DNA from: Blastopirellula marina DSM 3645
GTDB lineage: Bacteria > Planctomycetota > Planctomycetia > Pirellulales > Pirellulaceae
DNA: 64,000 bases
NCBI RefSeq assembly: GCF_000153105.1
Contig: NZ_CH672376.1
Coordinates: forward strand, 866,599 to 930,598
Direction of reading: 5' to 3'
Shown here in pieces: positions 49,443 through 58,373 of the stretch (its first letter is position 1; the number at the start of each line of letters is the position of its first letter). A program made the position numbers and the translations under genes. The notes beneath the pieces are model-generated. The model ran no database searches. It was not told where the DNA came from and saw only the letters and a list, made by a program, of their open reading frames with translations.

Positions 49443-51548
49443 CTAGGGCGATTGTGGAGAGCTCATTTGCATTCGCCATTTCAGCAATTCAAGCTTCGCC
49501 GTCATGTCTTGTTCGATTGCGCGTTTGTACATCGCATCGCCGAGCATCGTTTCCATGCGTTCTTGCAACGGAGCGGCGGGCTGGACCGCAGCATTTCGCC
49601 GATACTGCTCGTCAGCGTGAGCGATGTCGAGCGTCCATCGCGCCGCCAGCAAATAGCAGATTGCGGCGACCAGCGCCAGTTCCAGCCCGCGTCGCAGCCA
49701 GCTTTGGCAGAGGGCGCCCAGCGTCTCTGGTAAGTCGCGTGGAGGTTGGAACCAGGTCTTGCCCCAGGCAACAATCCCCAGCAATATCGCCCAGAGGAAG
49801 ATGGTAAGCGCCGGTCCTCCGTAGCTCAGCCATTGGGCGCACGCTTCGTGCTCGTGATGGTATCCATCAAGCCGTCGCAGCCAATCGTCGAAGATGGCAT
49901 GCCGGGAGGGAGATCCCCAATAGGAGGCCCAGTTGACCCACTCGTCAAAGTCGATCGTCGCCGGCACGATAAATCGGAGTGCGAGTCCGCCCCCGAACAG
50001 CACGAGCAAAAACTGAACTCGTGTGAGGGGCGCTCCATACTTCCGCACGTACTGCACTGCTGCGGCGACGATCGCCAGCATCGGCAAGACGAAGAGCAAC
50101 GCGGTTAACGTGCGGGAAAGGATTACCCGGTCGATCACATGGGCCGTTCCCAGGCCGAAGATAGTAAAGATTACAGCGGCGGCCAAAATCAAACATAGCG
50201 TCGCAGCGATGGGGCCGACGCTGGGCGGCGTCTTGGGACGAAAGCGACTCGCGACGAATCCCCCTAGTGCGATCAGCAGTAGCGGCGGAATCAACATCGC
50301 CAGCGCGTCGCCAGTCAACCGATGATACATGTTCGGGATTTGATAGCCTGGCGCCGCCGACAGAGGATTCGCTTGCAGTTGGCGTTGGATCGCAGTTCTG
50401 CGGACTTCCGCTTCGTAGAGAGTTAGCAATTCCGCCTGTTCGTCAGGCGTGAAGAGATTCGGGTTTGAGGTCGACATGTACAGCATGCGAAAGATCGAAG
50501 TTTCCACTTCTGAAGTGGGCGCTAGCATAATGTCGAGTTCTGCGGAGGTCCCCTCCCATTGCGCGCGTAATTGCATATCGCGCCGCAGATTCTCCAGCGA
50601 AGTTTGGGCGTTCATCCGCAATTGCATTTGCTGCTCAGCCGGCGTCAGCGAAGCGCCCGGCGGAGCGACCAGACCTAATAGCGGATACTTGGGCAAATCA
50701 TGTCGGTCGAAGAGGCTGCGGAAGACGAAGCGAAGTCGGTGACGCATTCGGTCGCTGGCCAGCATGCGCCATCGGTCCGACGGAGAGAGCGTCGTTTGCT
50801 CTAAGAAAGCGAGTTTCGCTTCGCCGGAGGCCGATTCGCCGGTCTGTAGCGGCAAGGTCAGGGCTTTCTCCAGCGATTCCATTCCCAGGTCGTACGACTT
50901 TGGATCGATAATTTTTCGATCGCCGCTAATCGCCCAGTTTTCAAAACTTTGATCCCAATAAAGCATCGCGGCGATGTAGTGATAGAGGGCGTTGCCGGGA
51001 TCGTGTTGAGCGCATTCCGCGAGGATTGGGCGCCAATCGTCGATCCGAGCCAGCGGCGGAGAGTCCGCAAACCAATACGATCCATGGCGAATCAGCATCA
51101 GGGCCTGGACGCGTCGCCACTGGGGATTGCCAGGCTCCAGGGCGATCGCCTGTTCGATGAGTCGCCAATCCCGGTCGGCGCAGGCTGACTCGAACGGCTG
51201 GTTGGCGTCGCGCACCGGTGCATAGAATTGCGCGCTGTAAGGCTGCCAGAAATCGGTTTCCGGCTCTTCGACAATCATTGCGGCGCCGATCGCAAGTTGG
51301 GCGTCCGTTGGATTCTTGCCCACGATTCGATCGATTTCGATTAACCAATAGTCAGCTTGATCGACCGGCATCCGCGCGGCGATCGGAATCTCACGCTGGA
51401 CAAACCAATCGAGCGTCGCCGGTCGCCATTGCATCCAAAGATAATGAGCCGCATGAGGAGTTTGGCTGGCTGTCCAGGCCAGAAGAATCGCCAGCACCGC
51501 CGCCAGGCAGAGTCCGCCGATCCAGAGAGTTTGAGCGATCCGTGTCAT
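49443..51548 (-). CDS. Large membrane protein of unknown function
   Basis: Start ATG at 51548 is used; GTG at 51560 is an in-frame alternative and neither has a clear ribosome site. The 701-residue product has an N-terminal membrane helix (LWIGGLCLAAVLAILLAW). About 380 presumably external residues follow, with helical, TPR-like pieces (DWRLIEQAIALEPGNPQWRRVQALMLIRHG). Then come six hydrophobic helices in the last ~300 residues, including LAMLIPPLLLIALGGFVA, AATLCLILAAAVIFTIFGLG and LTIFLWAILLGIVAWG, and a short cytoplasmic tail. I recognise no family. It converges on gltD and shares the bidirectional terminator. Function unknown. Confidence 0.75.
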   Translation of the reverse strand: MTRIAQTLWIGGLCLAAVLAILLAWTASQTPHAAHYLWMQWRPATLDWFVQREIPIAARMPVDQADYWLIEIDRIVGKNPTDAQLAIGAAMIVEEPETDFWQPYSAQFYAPVRDANQPFESACADRDWRLIEQAIALEPGNPQWRRVQALMLIRHGSYWFADSPPLARIDDWRPILAECAQHDPGNALYHYIAAMLYWDQSFENWAISGDRKIIDPKSYDLGMESLEKALTLPLQTGESASGEAKLAFLEQTTLSPSDRWRMLASDRMRHRLRFVFRSLFDRHDLPKYPLLGLVAPPGASLTPAEQQMQLRMNAQTSLENLRRDMQLRAQWEGTSAELDIMLAPTSEVETSIFRMLYMSTSNPNLFTPDEQAELLTLYEAEVRRTAIQRQLQANPLSAAPGYQIPNMYHRLTGDALAMLIPPLLLIALGGFVASRFRPKTPPSVGPIAATLCLILAAAVIFTIFGLGTAHVIDRVILSRTLTALLFVLPMLAIVAAAVQYVRKYGAPLTRVQFLLVLFGGGLALRFIVPATIDFDEWVNWASYWGSPSRHAIFDDWLRRLDGYHHEHEACAQWLSYGGPALTIFLWAILLGIVAWGKTWFQPPRDLPETLGALCQSWLRRGLELALVAAICYLLAARWTLDIAHADEQYRRNAAVQPAAPLQERMETMLGDAMYKRAIEQDMTAKLELLKWRMQMSSPQSP

Positions 51549-51678
51549 GGATTGCCGCACAAGAAAAAGACAAGAGACGAGTAGAGCGTCATTCTATCTG
51601 TTTACGCACGCATTTGCCTCAAAATGTTGCGTGAATCGATTGTCGTCCGAAGAACAGAAATGGGAGACGCGCATAGAA

Positions 51679-51708
51679 AAAGGACGCCCGAGGGAATAGG
51701 CGTCCTTT
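51679..51708 (-). terminator. Terminator of the SDR gene
   Basis: AAAGGACGCC (51679-51688) pairs perfectly with GGCGTCCTTT (51699-51708). On the minus strand it continues into TTTTTCTATG. Confidence 0.85.
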
Positions 51709-51736
51709 CGCGGAGGATTGACTTGGGGGCCTCGGC

Positions 51737-52480
51737 TTACGCTTCGGCCAGGTTGGCTTCGATAAAGTTCTTGGCGAAACTCTCGTACCCTTCGCCAAAT
51801 TGCTTGGCCATCGAGTCGGGGAAGACGTGGAACTCGCCGTTCTTGAGCGCGTGGATGATCGCTTCGCTGACCACCGTCGGCGGTTCGGCGCCTTCGCTCA
51901 TTCCGGCGTGATCTGCCATGTCGGTTGCGATGGGGCCAGGATGGACGCTGACGACGGCGGTTCCTTGAGCGCCCAGTTCTTCGCGCAGGGCCTGGGTGAT
52001 CGAGTAGGAAGCGGCCTTCGATGCGGAGTAGGTCGCCGCGCTAAGGAAGTTCTTGAGCGACGCGATCGAGTTGAGTTGGACGAAGGCGCCGCCTCCGTTT
52101 TGCTTCAGCACCGGGGCGAAGGCTTGAGCGACTCGCAGTAGTCCATAGACGTTGACGTCGAACTCAAATTTCAGGGAGTCCGCGGCCTCGGGAGAAAGGG
52201 GAGTCTGTCCTTTATAGACGCCGGCGTTGTTGATCACCAGTTCCACATCGCTAGCAGTTTGCGCCGCCGCGGTAATGGTCGCCGGCTTCTGCAGATCGAC
52301 TTCGACCGGGACAACGCGATCACCGTACTCAGCGACCAGCGGATCGGCCGACTTCAGATCGCGAACGGCGGCGTAAACCTTTTTGGCGCCGTGCGAGAGG
52401 AGCGACTCCACAATCGTTTTGCCAATTCCACGGTTGGCGCCGGTCACTAAGGCGACTTTGCCGTTTACGTCGAAACTCAT
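51737..52480 (-). CDS. Short-chain dehydrogenase/reductase
   Basis: The start is placed at ATG 52480, where AAGGA lies 8 bases upstream and the protein begins with the normal SDR strand; the frame open to 52573 adds non-conserved residues. The 247-residue protein has the cofactor motif TGANRGIG (residues 13-20), NNAG (84-87), the catalytic Ser138 (NSIAS) and Tyr151-x3-Lys155 (YSASK), and PGPIATDM. It is a classical SDR oxidising or reducing a hydroxyl or carbonyl group with NAD(H) or NADP(H). The basic Arg in the glycine loop and VRDLKS after the second strand are compatible with NADP. Substrate unknown. Monocistronic, with its own terminator. Confidence 0.92.
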   Translation of the reverse strand: MSFDVNGKVALVTGANRGIGKTIVESLLSHGAKKVYAAVRDLKSADPLVAEYGDRVVPVEVDLQKPATITAAAQTASDVELVINNAGVYKGQTPLSPEAADSLKFEFDVNVYGLLRVAQAFAPVLKQNGGGAFVQLNSIASLKNFLSAATYSASKAASYSITQALREELGAQGTAVVSVHPGPIATDMADHAGMSEGAEPPTVVSEAIIHALKNGEFHVFPDSMAKQFGEGYESFAKNFIEANLAEA

Positions 52481-52668
52481 GGGTCTGTTCCTTGAACTTA
52501 AAGGGAGACGCGTAGGGCGTCGGTTGTATTCTGTGGATTTGCCGGCTTGTCTCTCTTCTCCGATGCCGACCAATGGGGATGGTTTCGCACCGCGGAGAAA
52601 AACTTTTCATATCAACTATTGTGCATTTTTCCCTGTTTCTCCGTCCGACCGTTGTTTCCCATTTGCGG

Positions 52669-53334
52669 TTACTCGCGAACGCGGCCGGTCATCGGCACAA
52701 ACTGGACGGGGGCCACCTTTTGTTGTTCGAACTCTCCGCTTCCGACTTTGCGAATGCATTGCAAGATCTGAGGCGCATCGCCCAGCGGCAGGACGAGTCT
52801 TCCCCCGACGGTCAACTGATCCAGCAGCGGCGGAGGAACCTGGGGAGAAGCGGCCGCGATGAGAATCGCGTCAAAAGGAGCGGCGCTCGGCCAACCGGCG
52901 TAGCCGTCTCCTTGTTTCAGATGAACGTTGCGGTAGCCAAGGGTGCGCAGTCGCTCGGCCGCGGTGTCGGCGAGTTCGCGCAAGATCTCGATCGCGTAGA
53001 CATCGGCGCCGATCTCGGCGAGCACCGCCGATTGATAGCCAGAGCCGGCGCCAACGTCCAATACGCGCGACTTTTTGTCGACCTTCGCCAACTGCGTCAT
53101 CAGCGCAACGATATAGGGCTGCGAGATCGTCTGGCCTGCGGAGAGAGGGATCGCATTGTCCTCGTACGCCAAATGCTGCGAGATGCCAGGGACAAACCGA
53201 TGACGCGGGACGCGACGCATCGCGGCCAAGACGGCCGGATCGTGGATCTCCCGCGGGCAAAGCTGCTGCTCGACCATGTCGGCCCGCAGTTTGGCGAAGC
53301 TCGCTTCTTGTTGCGGCGACGACGTCTGCGACAT
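52669..53334 (-). CDS. pcm: Protein-L-isoaspartate O-methyltransferase
   Basis: A 221-residue SAM-dependent enzyme that methylates L-isoaspartyl residues to start repair of damaged proteins. Family features are the N-terminal MVEQQL and VPRHRFVP motif, IPLSAGQTISQPYIVALM, the SAM-binding motif I VLDVGAGSGYQSAVLAEIG, a VYAIE motif, GDGYAGWP, FDAILIAAASPQVPPPLLDQL and GGRLVLPLG. Length is normal. It stands alone, on the same strand as the SDR gene but about 190 bases away. Cytoplasmic; no signal peptide. Confidence 0.95.
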   Translation of the reverse strand: MSQTSSPQQEASFAKLRADMVEQQLCPREIHDPAVLAAMRRVPRHRFVPGISQHLAYEDNAIPLSAGQTISQPYIVALMTQLAKVDKKSRVLDVGAGSGYQSAVLAEIGADVYAIEILRELADTAAERLRTLGYRNVHLKQGDGYAGWPSAAPFDAILIAAASPQVPPPLLDQLTVGGRLVLPLGDAPQILQCIRKVGSGEFEQQKVAPVQFVPMTGRVRE

Positions 53335-53700
53335 TTTGCACCTCCCTTTTGGAATTAAGTTTATGGCCGGCCGGGAGGAAAGGAAAATCGGAGGAGGCGA
53401 TCAAGAGTAATCGTGAAAAGTTATTGCGAATAATTTCCAAAGATCGGAAACGAAAGTGGATCGCGCAGCGTCTCAATGCACGTTCCGTTGCGGAACGTTG
53501 CTCCTGGCCTGCTGCTGAGGGGGAGCAGTGCATGTCGGTGTTGCTGCCCTTATACCGATTTGCGGCTCCCCCTCAGATTTTCTGCGTCCCTCTCTGGGCG
53601 CCGGCGGACTTCTGGCCGCTACTTGTGGCGCGGTCGTCAATCCGCATAATCGGTGGCTGACACCTACATGAATTTTTGCACGTCTTCCGAGGTATCGTCC
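53335..53700. other. Intergenic region between divergent pcm and purine nucleoside phosphorylase
   Basis: These 366 bases separate divergent genes and must hold two promoters. In-frame starts at 53653 and 53668 for the phosphorylase are possible but less well supported than 53701. I see no strong repeat or operator. Confidence 0.45.
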
Positions 53701-54534
53701 ATGCTCGACCTGTTCGACAAAATCGAAGAAGCGGTCGCCGCGATCCGCAAGAAATGGGACAAAGTCCCGACCGCCGGCATCATTTTGGGAACCGGGTTGG
53801 GCGGATTGGTCGAGGAAATCGAAGTCGAAGCGTCGCTCGAATACGAAGAGATTCCGCACTTTCCTTCGTCGACGGCCGTCAGCCATCGTGGACGCCTGGT
53901 TTGCGGCACGCTGAATGGACTGCCGGTGGTAGCGATGGAAGGCCGCTTCCATATGTACGAAGGGTACTCGCTGAAACAGATCACGCTGCCGGTCCGCGTG
54001 ATGAAAGCGCTCGGCGCCGATCTGCTGGTTTGCTCCAACGCGTCGGGCGGGATGAATCCCTATTTTCGCTGCGGCGACATCATGGTGATCGAAGATCAAA
54101 TCAATCTGCTGGGCGATAACCCGCTGATTGGGATCAACGACGATCGCTTGGGCCCCCGCTTTCCGGACATGTGCGAGCCGTATGATCTATCGCTGGTCGA
54201 TATGGCGCTGGAAATCGCACGGCAAGAGAACATCGTGGCGCACAAGGGAGTCTTTGTCGCGGTGGCCGGTCCGAATTTGGAAACGCGTGCCGAGTATCGG
54301 TTCCTGCGTCAGATCGGCGCCGATGCGGTCGGCATGTCGACCGTGCCGGAAGTGATTGTCGCAGTCCACTGCGGCATGAAGGTGATCGCGATGTCGATCA
54401 TCACCGATCTCTGCTTGCCGGACGCGCTGAAACCGGCGAATGTCGCCGATATTATCGCAACCGCCAACGAAGCCCAGCCGCGTCTGTGCACGTTGGTCAA
54501 AGGGGTATTGGCCCGCGTGCAAGCCGGCGGCTAA
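53701..54534 (+). CDS. Purine nucleoside phosphorylase paralogue 1 (Asp at purine-selective site)
   Basis: GAGG at 53689-53692 lies 8 bases before the ATG at 53701. The 277-residue product is a trimeric-type purine nucleoside phosphorylase/MTA phosphorylase. It has the phosphate loop GTGLGGLVEEI, SHRGRLV, the EGRFHMYEGYSLKQIT block, SNASGGMNP, GPNLETRAEYRFLR with the purine-contacting Glu, and GMSTVPE. At the position equivalent to human Asn243 it reads IITDLCLPD, with Asp236. In this family Asp here favours 6-aminopurines (adenosine, methylthioadenosine), and Asn favours inosine and guanosine. The adjacent paralogue has Asn. It cleaves nucleosides to base and sugar-1-phosphate in salvage or methylthioadenosine recycling. 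Confidence 0.92.
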   Translation: MLDLFDKIEEAVAAIRKKWDKVPTAGIILGTGLGGLVEEIEVEASLEYEEIPHFPSSTAVSHRGRLVCGTLNGLPVVAMEGRFHMYEGYSLKQITLPVRVMKALGADLLVCSNASGGMNPYFRCGDIMVIEDQINLLGDNPLIGINDDRLGPRFPDMCEPYDLSLVDMALEIARQENIVAHKGVFVAVAGPNLETRAEYRFLRQIGADAVGMSTVPEVIVAVHCGMKVIAMSIITDLCLPDALKPANVADIIATANEAQPRLCTLVKGVLARVQAGG

Positions 54535-54551
54535 CGTCGCCGATCGTTGTC

Positions 54552-54649
54552 ACACTAGCCCGCTGCGCCAGCGAGGGAATGCGGTTGGCGATCCTAACTC
54601 GGATGGAAGTGGCGAGCCGCATTCCCTCGCTGGCGCAACGGGCTAGTGT
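54552..54649. repeat. Dispersed palindromic repeat, copy C (near-perfect 33-base arms)
   Basis: The left arm (54552-54584) and right arm (54617-54649) are reverse complements at 32 of 33 positions (outer ends ACACTAGCC and GGCTAGTGT) around a 32-base loop. The loop is inverted relative to copies near 32.7 and 37.0 kb. It lies 17 bases after the upstream stop codon. Confidence 0.9.
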
Positions 54650-54725
54650 CCGAAGCGTTCCAGTGCGGCGCGGGCAATTTTAAAACTCGCGCGTCAATAA
54701 CTTAGGCTGAGGGAGAGGCCGGGAT

Positions 54726-55550
54726 TTGTTTCGACTGTCTGCTGAAGTGGAGGAAATCGCCGCCGCGGTCCGTCGCCGTTGGAATCGCCGTCCCAAAGCC
54801 GGCGTGATTCTCGGGACCGGATTGGGGAGTCTCACCGAAGGAATCGACGTCGAAGCGTCGATCGACTACGACGACCTGCCGTACTTTCCCCAGACGACCG
54901 CGCTCAGCCATGCCGGACGCTTGATCGGCGGCAAGTTGGCCGGCGTCGACGTCTTGGTGATGGAAGGTCGCTTTCATCTCTACGAGGGTTACTCGCTCGA
55001 TCAGATCACGCTGCCGGTTCGCGTGATGAAGGCGCTAGGCGCCGAACTGCTGGTCGTCAGCAACGCCTCCGGCGGGATGAATCCTTACTATGAGTCAGGC
55101 GACATCATGCTGATCGAAGATCACATCAATCTGATGTGGCGCAGTCCGCTGCAAGGGCACGCCGACGAAGCGAAGCAAGCCGAACGCTTTCCCGACATGT
55201 CCTCTCCGTACGATCGGCGCTTGCTGCAGCGCGCCGCCGAAATCGCCCGCCGCGAAGAGATCCGCGTTCATCAAGGGGTGTACGTCGCGATGAGCGGACC
55301 AAACTACGAGACCCGCGCCGAGTACCGTTTTCTGCGCAACATCGGCGGTGATGTCGTCGGCATGTCGACCGTGCCCGAGGTGATCGTTGCGCGGCAATGC
55401 GGCTTGCAGGTGCTGGCGCTGTCGACCGTGACCAACGTTTGTCTGCCGGACGATCTCGGACGCGTCGGCAAGTATGACGTGGTCAACGCGGCCAAAGGCG
55501 CCGAGCCGAAGCTGCGGCGGATCGTGCGCGAAGTAATTCGCGAGGCCTAG
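54726..55550 (+). CDS. Purine nucleoside phosphorylase paralogue 2 (Asn at purine-selective site)
   Basis: A TTG start at 54726 is proposed because GGGAGAGG lies about 9 bases upstream. The 274-residue protein is closely similar to the preceding gene, sharing GTGLGSLTEGI, EGRFHLYEGYSLDQIT, SNASGGMNPYYESGDIMLIEDHINL in separate blocks, GPNYETRAEYRFLR and GMSTVPEVIV. At the base-selective position it has TVTNVCLPD (Asn237), as in inosine/guanosine-specific enzymes. It is the second of a tandem pair; a palindromic repeat lies between them. It probably serves guanine and hypoxanthine salvage while the first copy handles an adenine-type substrate. The assignment rests on this residue and needs assay. 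Confidence 0.92.
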   Translation: MFRLSAEVEEIAAAVRRRWNRRPKAGVILGTGLGSLTEGIDVEASIDYDDLPYFPQTTALSHAGRLIGGKLAGVDVLVMEGRFHLYEGYSLDQITLPVRVMKALGAELLVVSNASGGMNPYYESGDIMLIEDHINLMWRSPLQGHADEAKQAERFPDMSSPYDRRLLQRAAEIARREEIRVHQGVYVAMSGPNYETRAEYRFLRNIGGDVVGMSTVPEVIVARQCGLQVLALSTVTNVCLPDDLGRVGKYDVVNAAKGAEPKLRRIVREVIREA

Positions 55551-55572
55551 TCGCGTTCGCGTTCAGCGAAGA

Positions 55573-57153
55573 TCACTTCTTCGCTTCTTCGTGATACTCT
55601 TGCTCGGTGTTGACGTCCCAGACATTGTTCTTTTCGGTCGAGCCGGCACAGATGTTGTCGACGGCCGTCATCGCCGCGAGCATCGAATGGTCTTGGTTGT
55701 TGTAGCGGTGCATCCCGTTACGGCCGATCAGATACAAATTTTCGAACTTGTCGACATACTCGCGAATCTCGCTAAACCGATCGTAAGTGCCGAAGTAGGC
55801 GGGATAGGTTTTGGGGACGCGAATCACGGTCGCGTCGAGCACTTCGTTCTCGTCGATGATGTCGATTTTGGCCAGTTCCATCTTGCCGAGTTCCGCCATC
55901 TCTTCGTCTGACTTGTTCCAGAGATCGTCATTCTCGTAGCAGAAGTACTCGAGGCCCATCCAGACCGTGTTTTGGTCGGCGACCAGGTATTTGCTCCAGT
56001 TGTTGAAGATCTGCAGGCGGCCGATCAGCACGTCGCGTTCTTGGATGTAGATCCAATTGTCGCGAACCAGTTGCTCCCCCTGCGGCGTGTCTTCTTTGAT
56101 CTTCAGCTTGTTGACCAGCATGCCGACGGTGATAAAGTCGCGAAATTGCAGCCCTTCGCTCACTTCTTTGACGTTCGCCGGAACTTCGCTGTCCATCGAA
56201 CGCATCAGTTCGTTGACCGGCATCGTCGAGAAGACGTAGTCTCCATCGATGCGGCGTTTTTCGCCTTGCTGGTTCACCACCGTCACGCCGACGATCTTGT
56301 CCCCTTCGACGTGCAGCTGATCGACCTTGGCGCCGTGATGGATTTCGCCGCCGAGTTCGACGATTTTCTTGGCGCAGGTTTCCCACATTTGGCCCGGGCC
56401 ATGTTTGGGATAGAGGAACTGCTCAATCAGCGAGGTCTCGACCCCTTTTTGACTGACGTCCTTCTTCTTGAACGGTTTTTTCACCGCATGCATGATCGCT
56501 TTGGTGATCGACAGACCCTTGATGCGTTGGGCTCCCCAAGCGGCGCTGATTTCGTCGCACGGCACGCCCCAGACCTTTTCGGTATAGGACTTAAAGAAGG
56601 TCAAATAGAGCTCTTTGCCGAAGCGATTGATAAAGAACTGCTCAAGGTTTTGCTCGTTTTTGATCGGGAAGAGTCGCGCTTGCAGGTAGCTCGTACCGAT
56701 CTTCGCCATGCGGACGGGGCCGAGGTTGGTGATCGTTTCGGCGCTCAGCGAGATCGGATAGTCGAAAAACTTTCGCAGGAAATAGATGCGGCTCTTGCGG
56801 GGGCGGACCAGCATCACATCGTCCACTTTGTCGGGGTCGGCGCCTTTGCCGTTGCCGTTGTGCGAGATGTCGCGCGTTTGATTTTGATACTTGATCGTGA
56901 AGCTCGCCTCGGCGCCTTCTTCGATCGGCAGCATATTGACCCACCAGTCCATCACGCGGTCCGACTTCGAGAAGAAGCGGTGGCCGCCGATGTCGATGCG
57001 GTTCCCCTTGTAGTTGATCGTGCGCGAGATTCCGCCGACCATGTCCGACATTTCCAGCACGATCGGTTTGATCTTGGTCCGCGTCAGCAGTTCGTAAGCG
57101 GCGGTCAAGCCGGCAGGTCCGGCGCCAATAATGACGGCTTGTTGGCGATCCAT
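55573..57153 (-). CDS. FAD-dependent oxidoreductase (amine oxidase/protoporphyrinogen-oxidase-like)
   Basis: ATG 57153 is preferred; the frame extends to a TTG at 57171 without a ribosome site. The 526-residue flavoprotein starts directly with the FAD Rossmann motif [17 protein letters not shown], then the second-strand Glu (IVLEMS), and [27 protein letters not shown], a block typical of the NAD(P)/FAD amine-oxidase superfamily that includes UDP-galactopyranose mutase-like and protoporphyrinogen oxidase-like enzymes. C-terminal FAD contacts appear in [21 protein letters not shown]. Bacterial proteins of this type often occur with glycosyltransferases, but none is here. Substrate unknown. It is read convergently with the second nucleoside phosphorylase gene. 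Confidence 0.88.
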   Translation of the reverse strand: MDRQQAVIIGAGPAGLTAAYELLTRTKIKPIVLEMSDMVGGISRTINYKGNRIDIGGHRFFSKSDRVMDWWVNMLPIEEGAEASFTIKYQNQTRDISHNGNGKGADPDKVDDVMLVRPRKSRIYFLRKFFDYPISLSAETITNLGPVRMAKIGTSYLQARLFPIKNEQNLEQFFINRFGKELYLTFFKSYTEKVWGVPCDEISAAWGAQRIKGLSITKAIMHAVKKPFKKKDVSQKGVETSLIEQFLYPKHGPGQMWETCAKKIVELGGEIHHGAKVDQLHVEGDKIVGVTVVNQQGEKRRIDGDYVFSTMPVNELMRSMDSEVPANVKEVSEGLQFRDFITVGMLVNKLKIKEDTPQGEQLVRDNWIYIQERDVLIGRLQIFNNWSKYLVADQNTVWMGLEYFCYENDDLWNKSDEEMAELGKMELAKIDIIDENEVLDATVIRVPKTYPAYFGTYDRFSEIREYVDKFENLYLIGRNGMHRYNNQDHSMLAAMTAVDNICAGSTEKNNVWDVNTEQEYHEEAKK

Positions 57154-57300
57154 GGGGTAAAGCCTGATCAATCGAAAGAAAGAAGGAGGGGAGATTTTGA
57201 AGCACTCTGTAGTGTTCGCCGCTCTAGCGCGAACTTCGTAAAGAGTAGGTCAAATTCTTGCCGAAGCTCCCTCCGCTTTTCCTTACAATCGGTGCAAGCG

Positions 57301-57684
57301 TTATTCGCGCACAAAATGATCGCGGTCGATCACTTCCCACATATAGCCAGTCGGATCTTGGAAAAAGAATCGCTCGAACGGCGTTTCGCGAATCGGCGGG
57401 ATCACGGCGACGCCGGCCGCGGCCAGACGATCGCGAATCTCCGGCAGCTCGGCGGCGGGAAAGAAAAAGGCGAAATGACGCCCAAATTCTCGCTCAAACG
57501 GCGATACCTCAAACCCTTCGATCTGCAGCACATGCATCTGCTGATCCTGGCCGATGTCAAGCCAGATCGCCAAGACGTCCGTGTTGCCGGGAACGTTGAG
57601 TCGCCGCCAGCCGAAGACCTGCGTAAAGAACGACGCGGTTGTTTCGGCGTCGCGTGTCGCCAGCGTAAAGTGGGCCAGGCTCAT
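57301..57684 (-). CDS. VOC-superfamily (glyoxalase-fold) protein
   Basis: A 127-residue single-unit vicinal-oxygen-chelate protein. The start at ATG 57684 overlaps the stop of the DJ-1/PfpI gene (ATGA), so translation is coupled. Signature segments are MSLAHFTLATRDAETTASFF, YGW-like FGWRRLN, and near the end FFFQDPTGYMWEVIDRDHF. The last holds the Glu of the usual C-terminal metal-binding strand, and an N-terminal His is at residue 5. VOC enzymes use a divalent metal for isomerisation, epoxide opening or dioxygenation; the reaction is unknown here. Pairing with a DJ-1/PfpI protein suggests a role in handling reactive carbonyls such as methylglyoxal. Confidence 0.88.
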   Translation of the reverse strand: MSLAHFTLATRDAETTASFFTQVFGWRRLNVPGNTDVLAIWLDIGQDQQMHVLQIEGFEVSPFEREFGRHFAFFFPAAELPEIRDRLAAAGVAVIPPIRETPFERFFFQDPTGYMWEVIDRDHFVRE

Positions 57685-58223
57685 TGCGCGGCGCCTGTCA
57701 GAACCTGCAAGATCCCGACGCAAAAGTCGGGCAAGTCGTCCGGCTTGCGGCTGGTGACATGATGCCGGTCGATCACGACCGACGCATCTTCCCAGATCGC
57801 ACCGGCGTTGATCAGGTCATCTTTGATTCCCGGCGAACCGGTGGTGCGCACGCCTTGGTAAACGCCGGCCGAGATCGGCATCCAGCCGCCGTGACAGACG
57901 GCCGCGATCAGCTGTTGTTGTTGATCGAAATGGCGAATGATTTCTTTTACCTTGTCGTCGCGGCGCAGCTTGTCGGGCATGAATCCGCCGGGACAGATCA
58001 CCCCGTCAAACTGGCTGGGATCAACGTCGGCGATCGAAATGTCGCTTTTCGCCGGATAGCCATGTTTGCCGGCGTAGGTGACGCCGGCTTCGGGACCGGC
58101 GAGAACCGACTGTGCGCCAGCTTCGATCAGCCGCAGGTGGGGATACCACAATTCCAGATCTTCATAAATATCGCCAACGAAAATGACGATTCGTTTGCCG
58201 GTCAGCGGTTTGCTTGCGTTCAT
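57681..58223 (-). CDS. DJ-1/PfpI-family protein
   Basis: Start ATG 58223 begins the conserved fold directly (KRIVIFVGDIYEDLELWYP); the frame upstream to 58289 is not conserved in appearance. The 180-residue protein has the nucleophile elbow AAVCHGG with Cys110-His111 and a conserved Glu in YEDLEL, the DJ-1/PfpI active-site set. FDGVICPGGFMPDKLRRD and HHVTSRKPDDLPDF are typical of the PfpI/YhbO stress-protein branch. These proteins have been described as proteases, glyoxalases or deglycases, and the true reaction is debated. It is first in a two-gene operon with the VOC protein and is divergent from the YceH-family gene. Confidence 0.93.
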   Translation of the reverse strand: MNASKPLTGKRIVIFVGDIYEDLELWYPHLRLIEAGAQSVLAGPEAGVTYAGKHGYPAKSDISIADVDPSQFDGVICPGGFMPDKLRRDDKVKEIIRHFDQQQQLIAAVCHGGWMPISAGVYQGVRTTGSPGIKDDLINAGAIWEDASVVIDRHHVTSRKPDDLPDFCVGILQVLTGAAQ

Positions 58224-58373
58224 CGCATCCTCGGTCTGTTTTATCGCGGGAAAAGAACCTTTGTACCGCGCGACCAATCGTCTGGCCATGCGTCGACTTG
58301 CACCAGCTTTCGCGGCGCACTATTCTGCGGCGTGACGAGATTTTGCACCCCGATAAGAAGGAGCTAGGGCCCG

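Noticed and set aside
55972..57762. A 596-codon plus-strand open frame opposite the FAD oxidoreductase, VOC and PfpI genes
   Set aside because: It spans the antisense of three conserved genes, and its His/Val/Asp-rich product is typical of a shadow frame.
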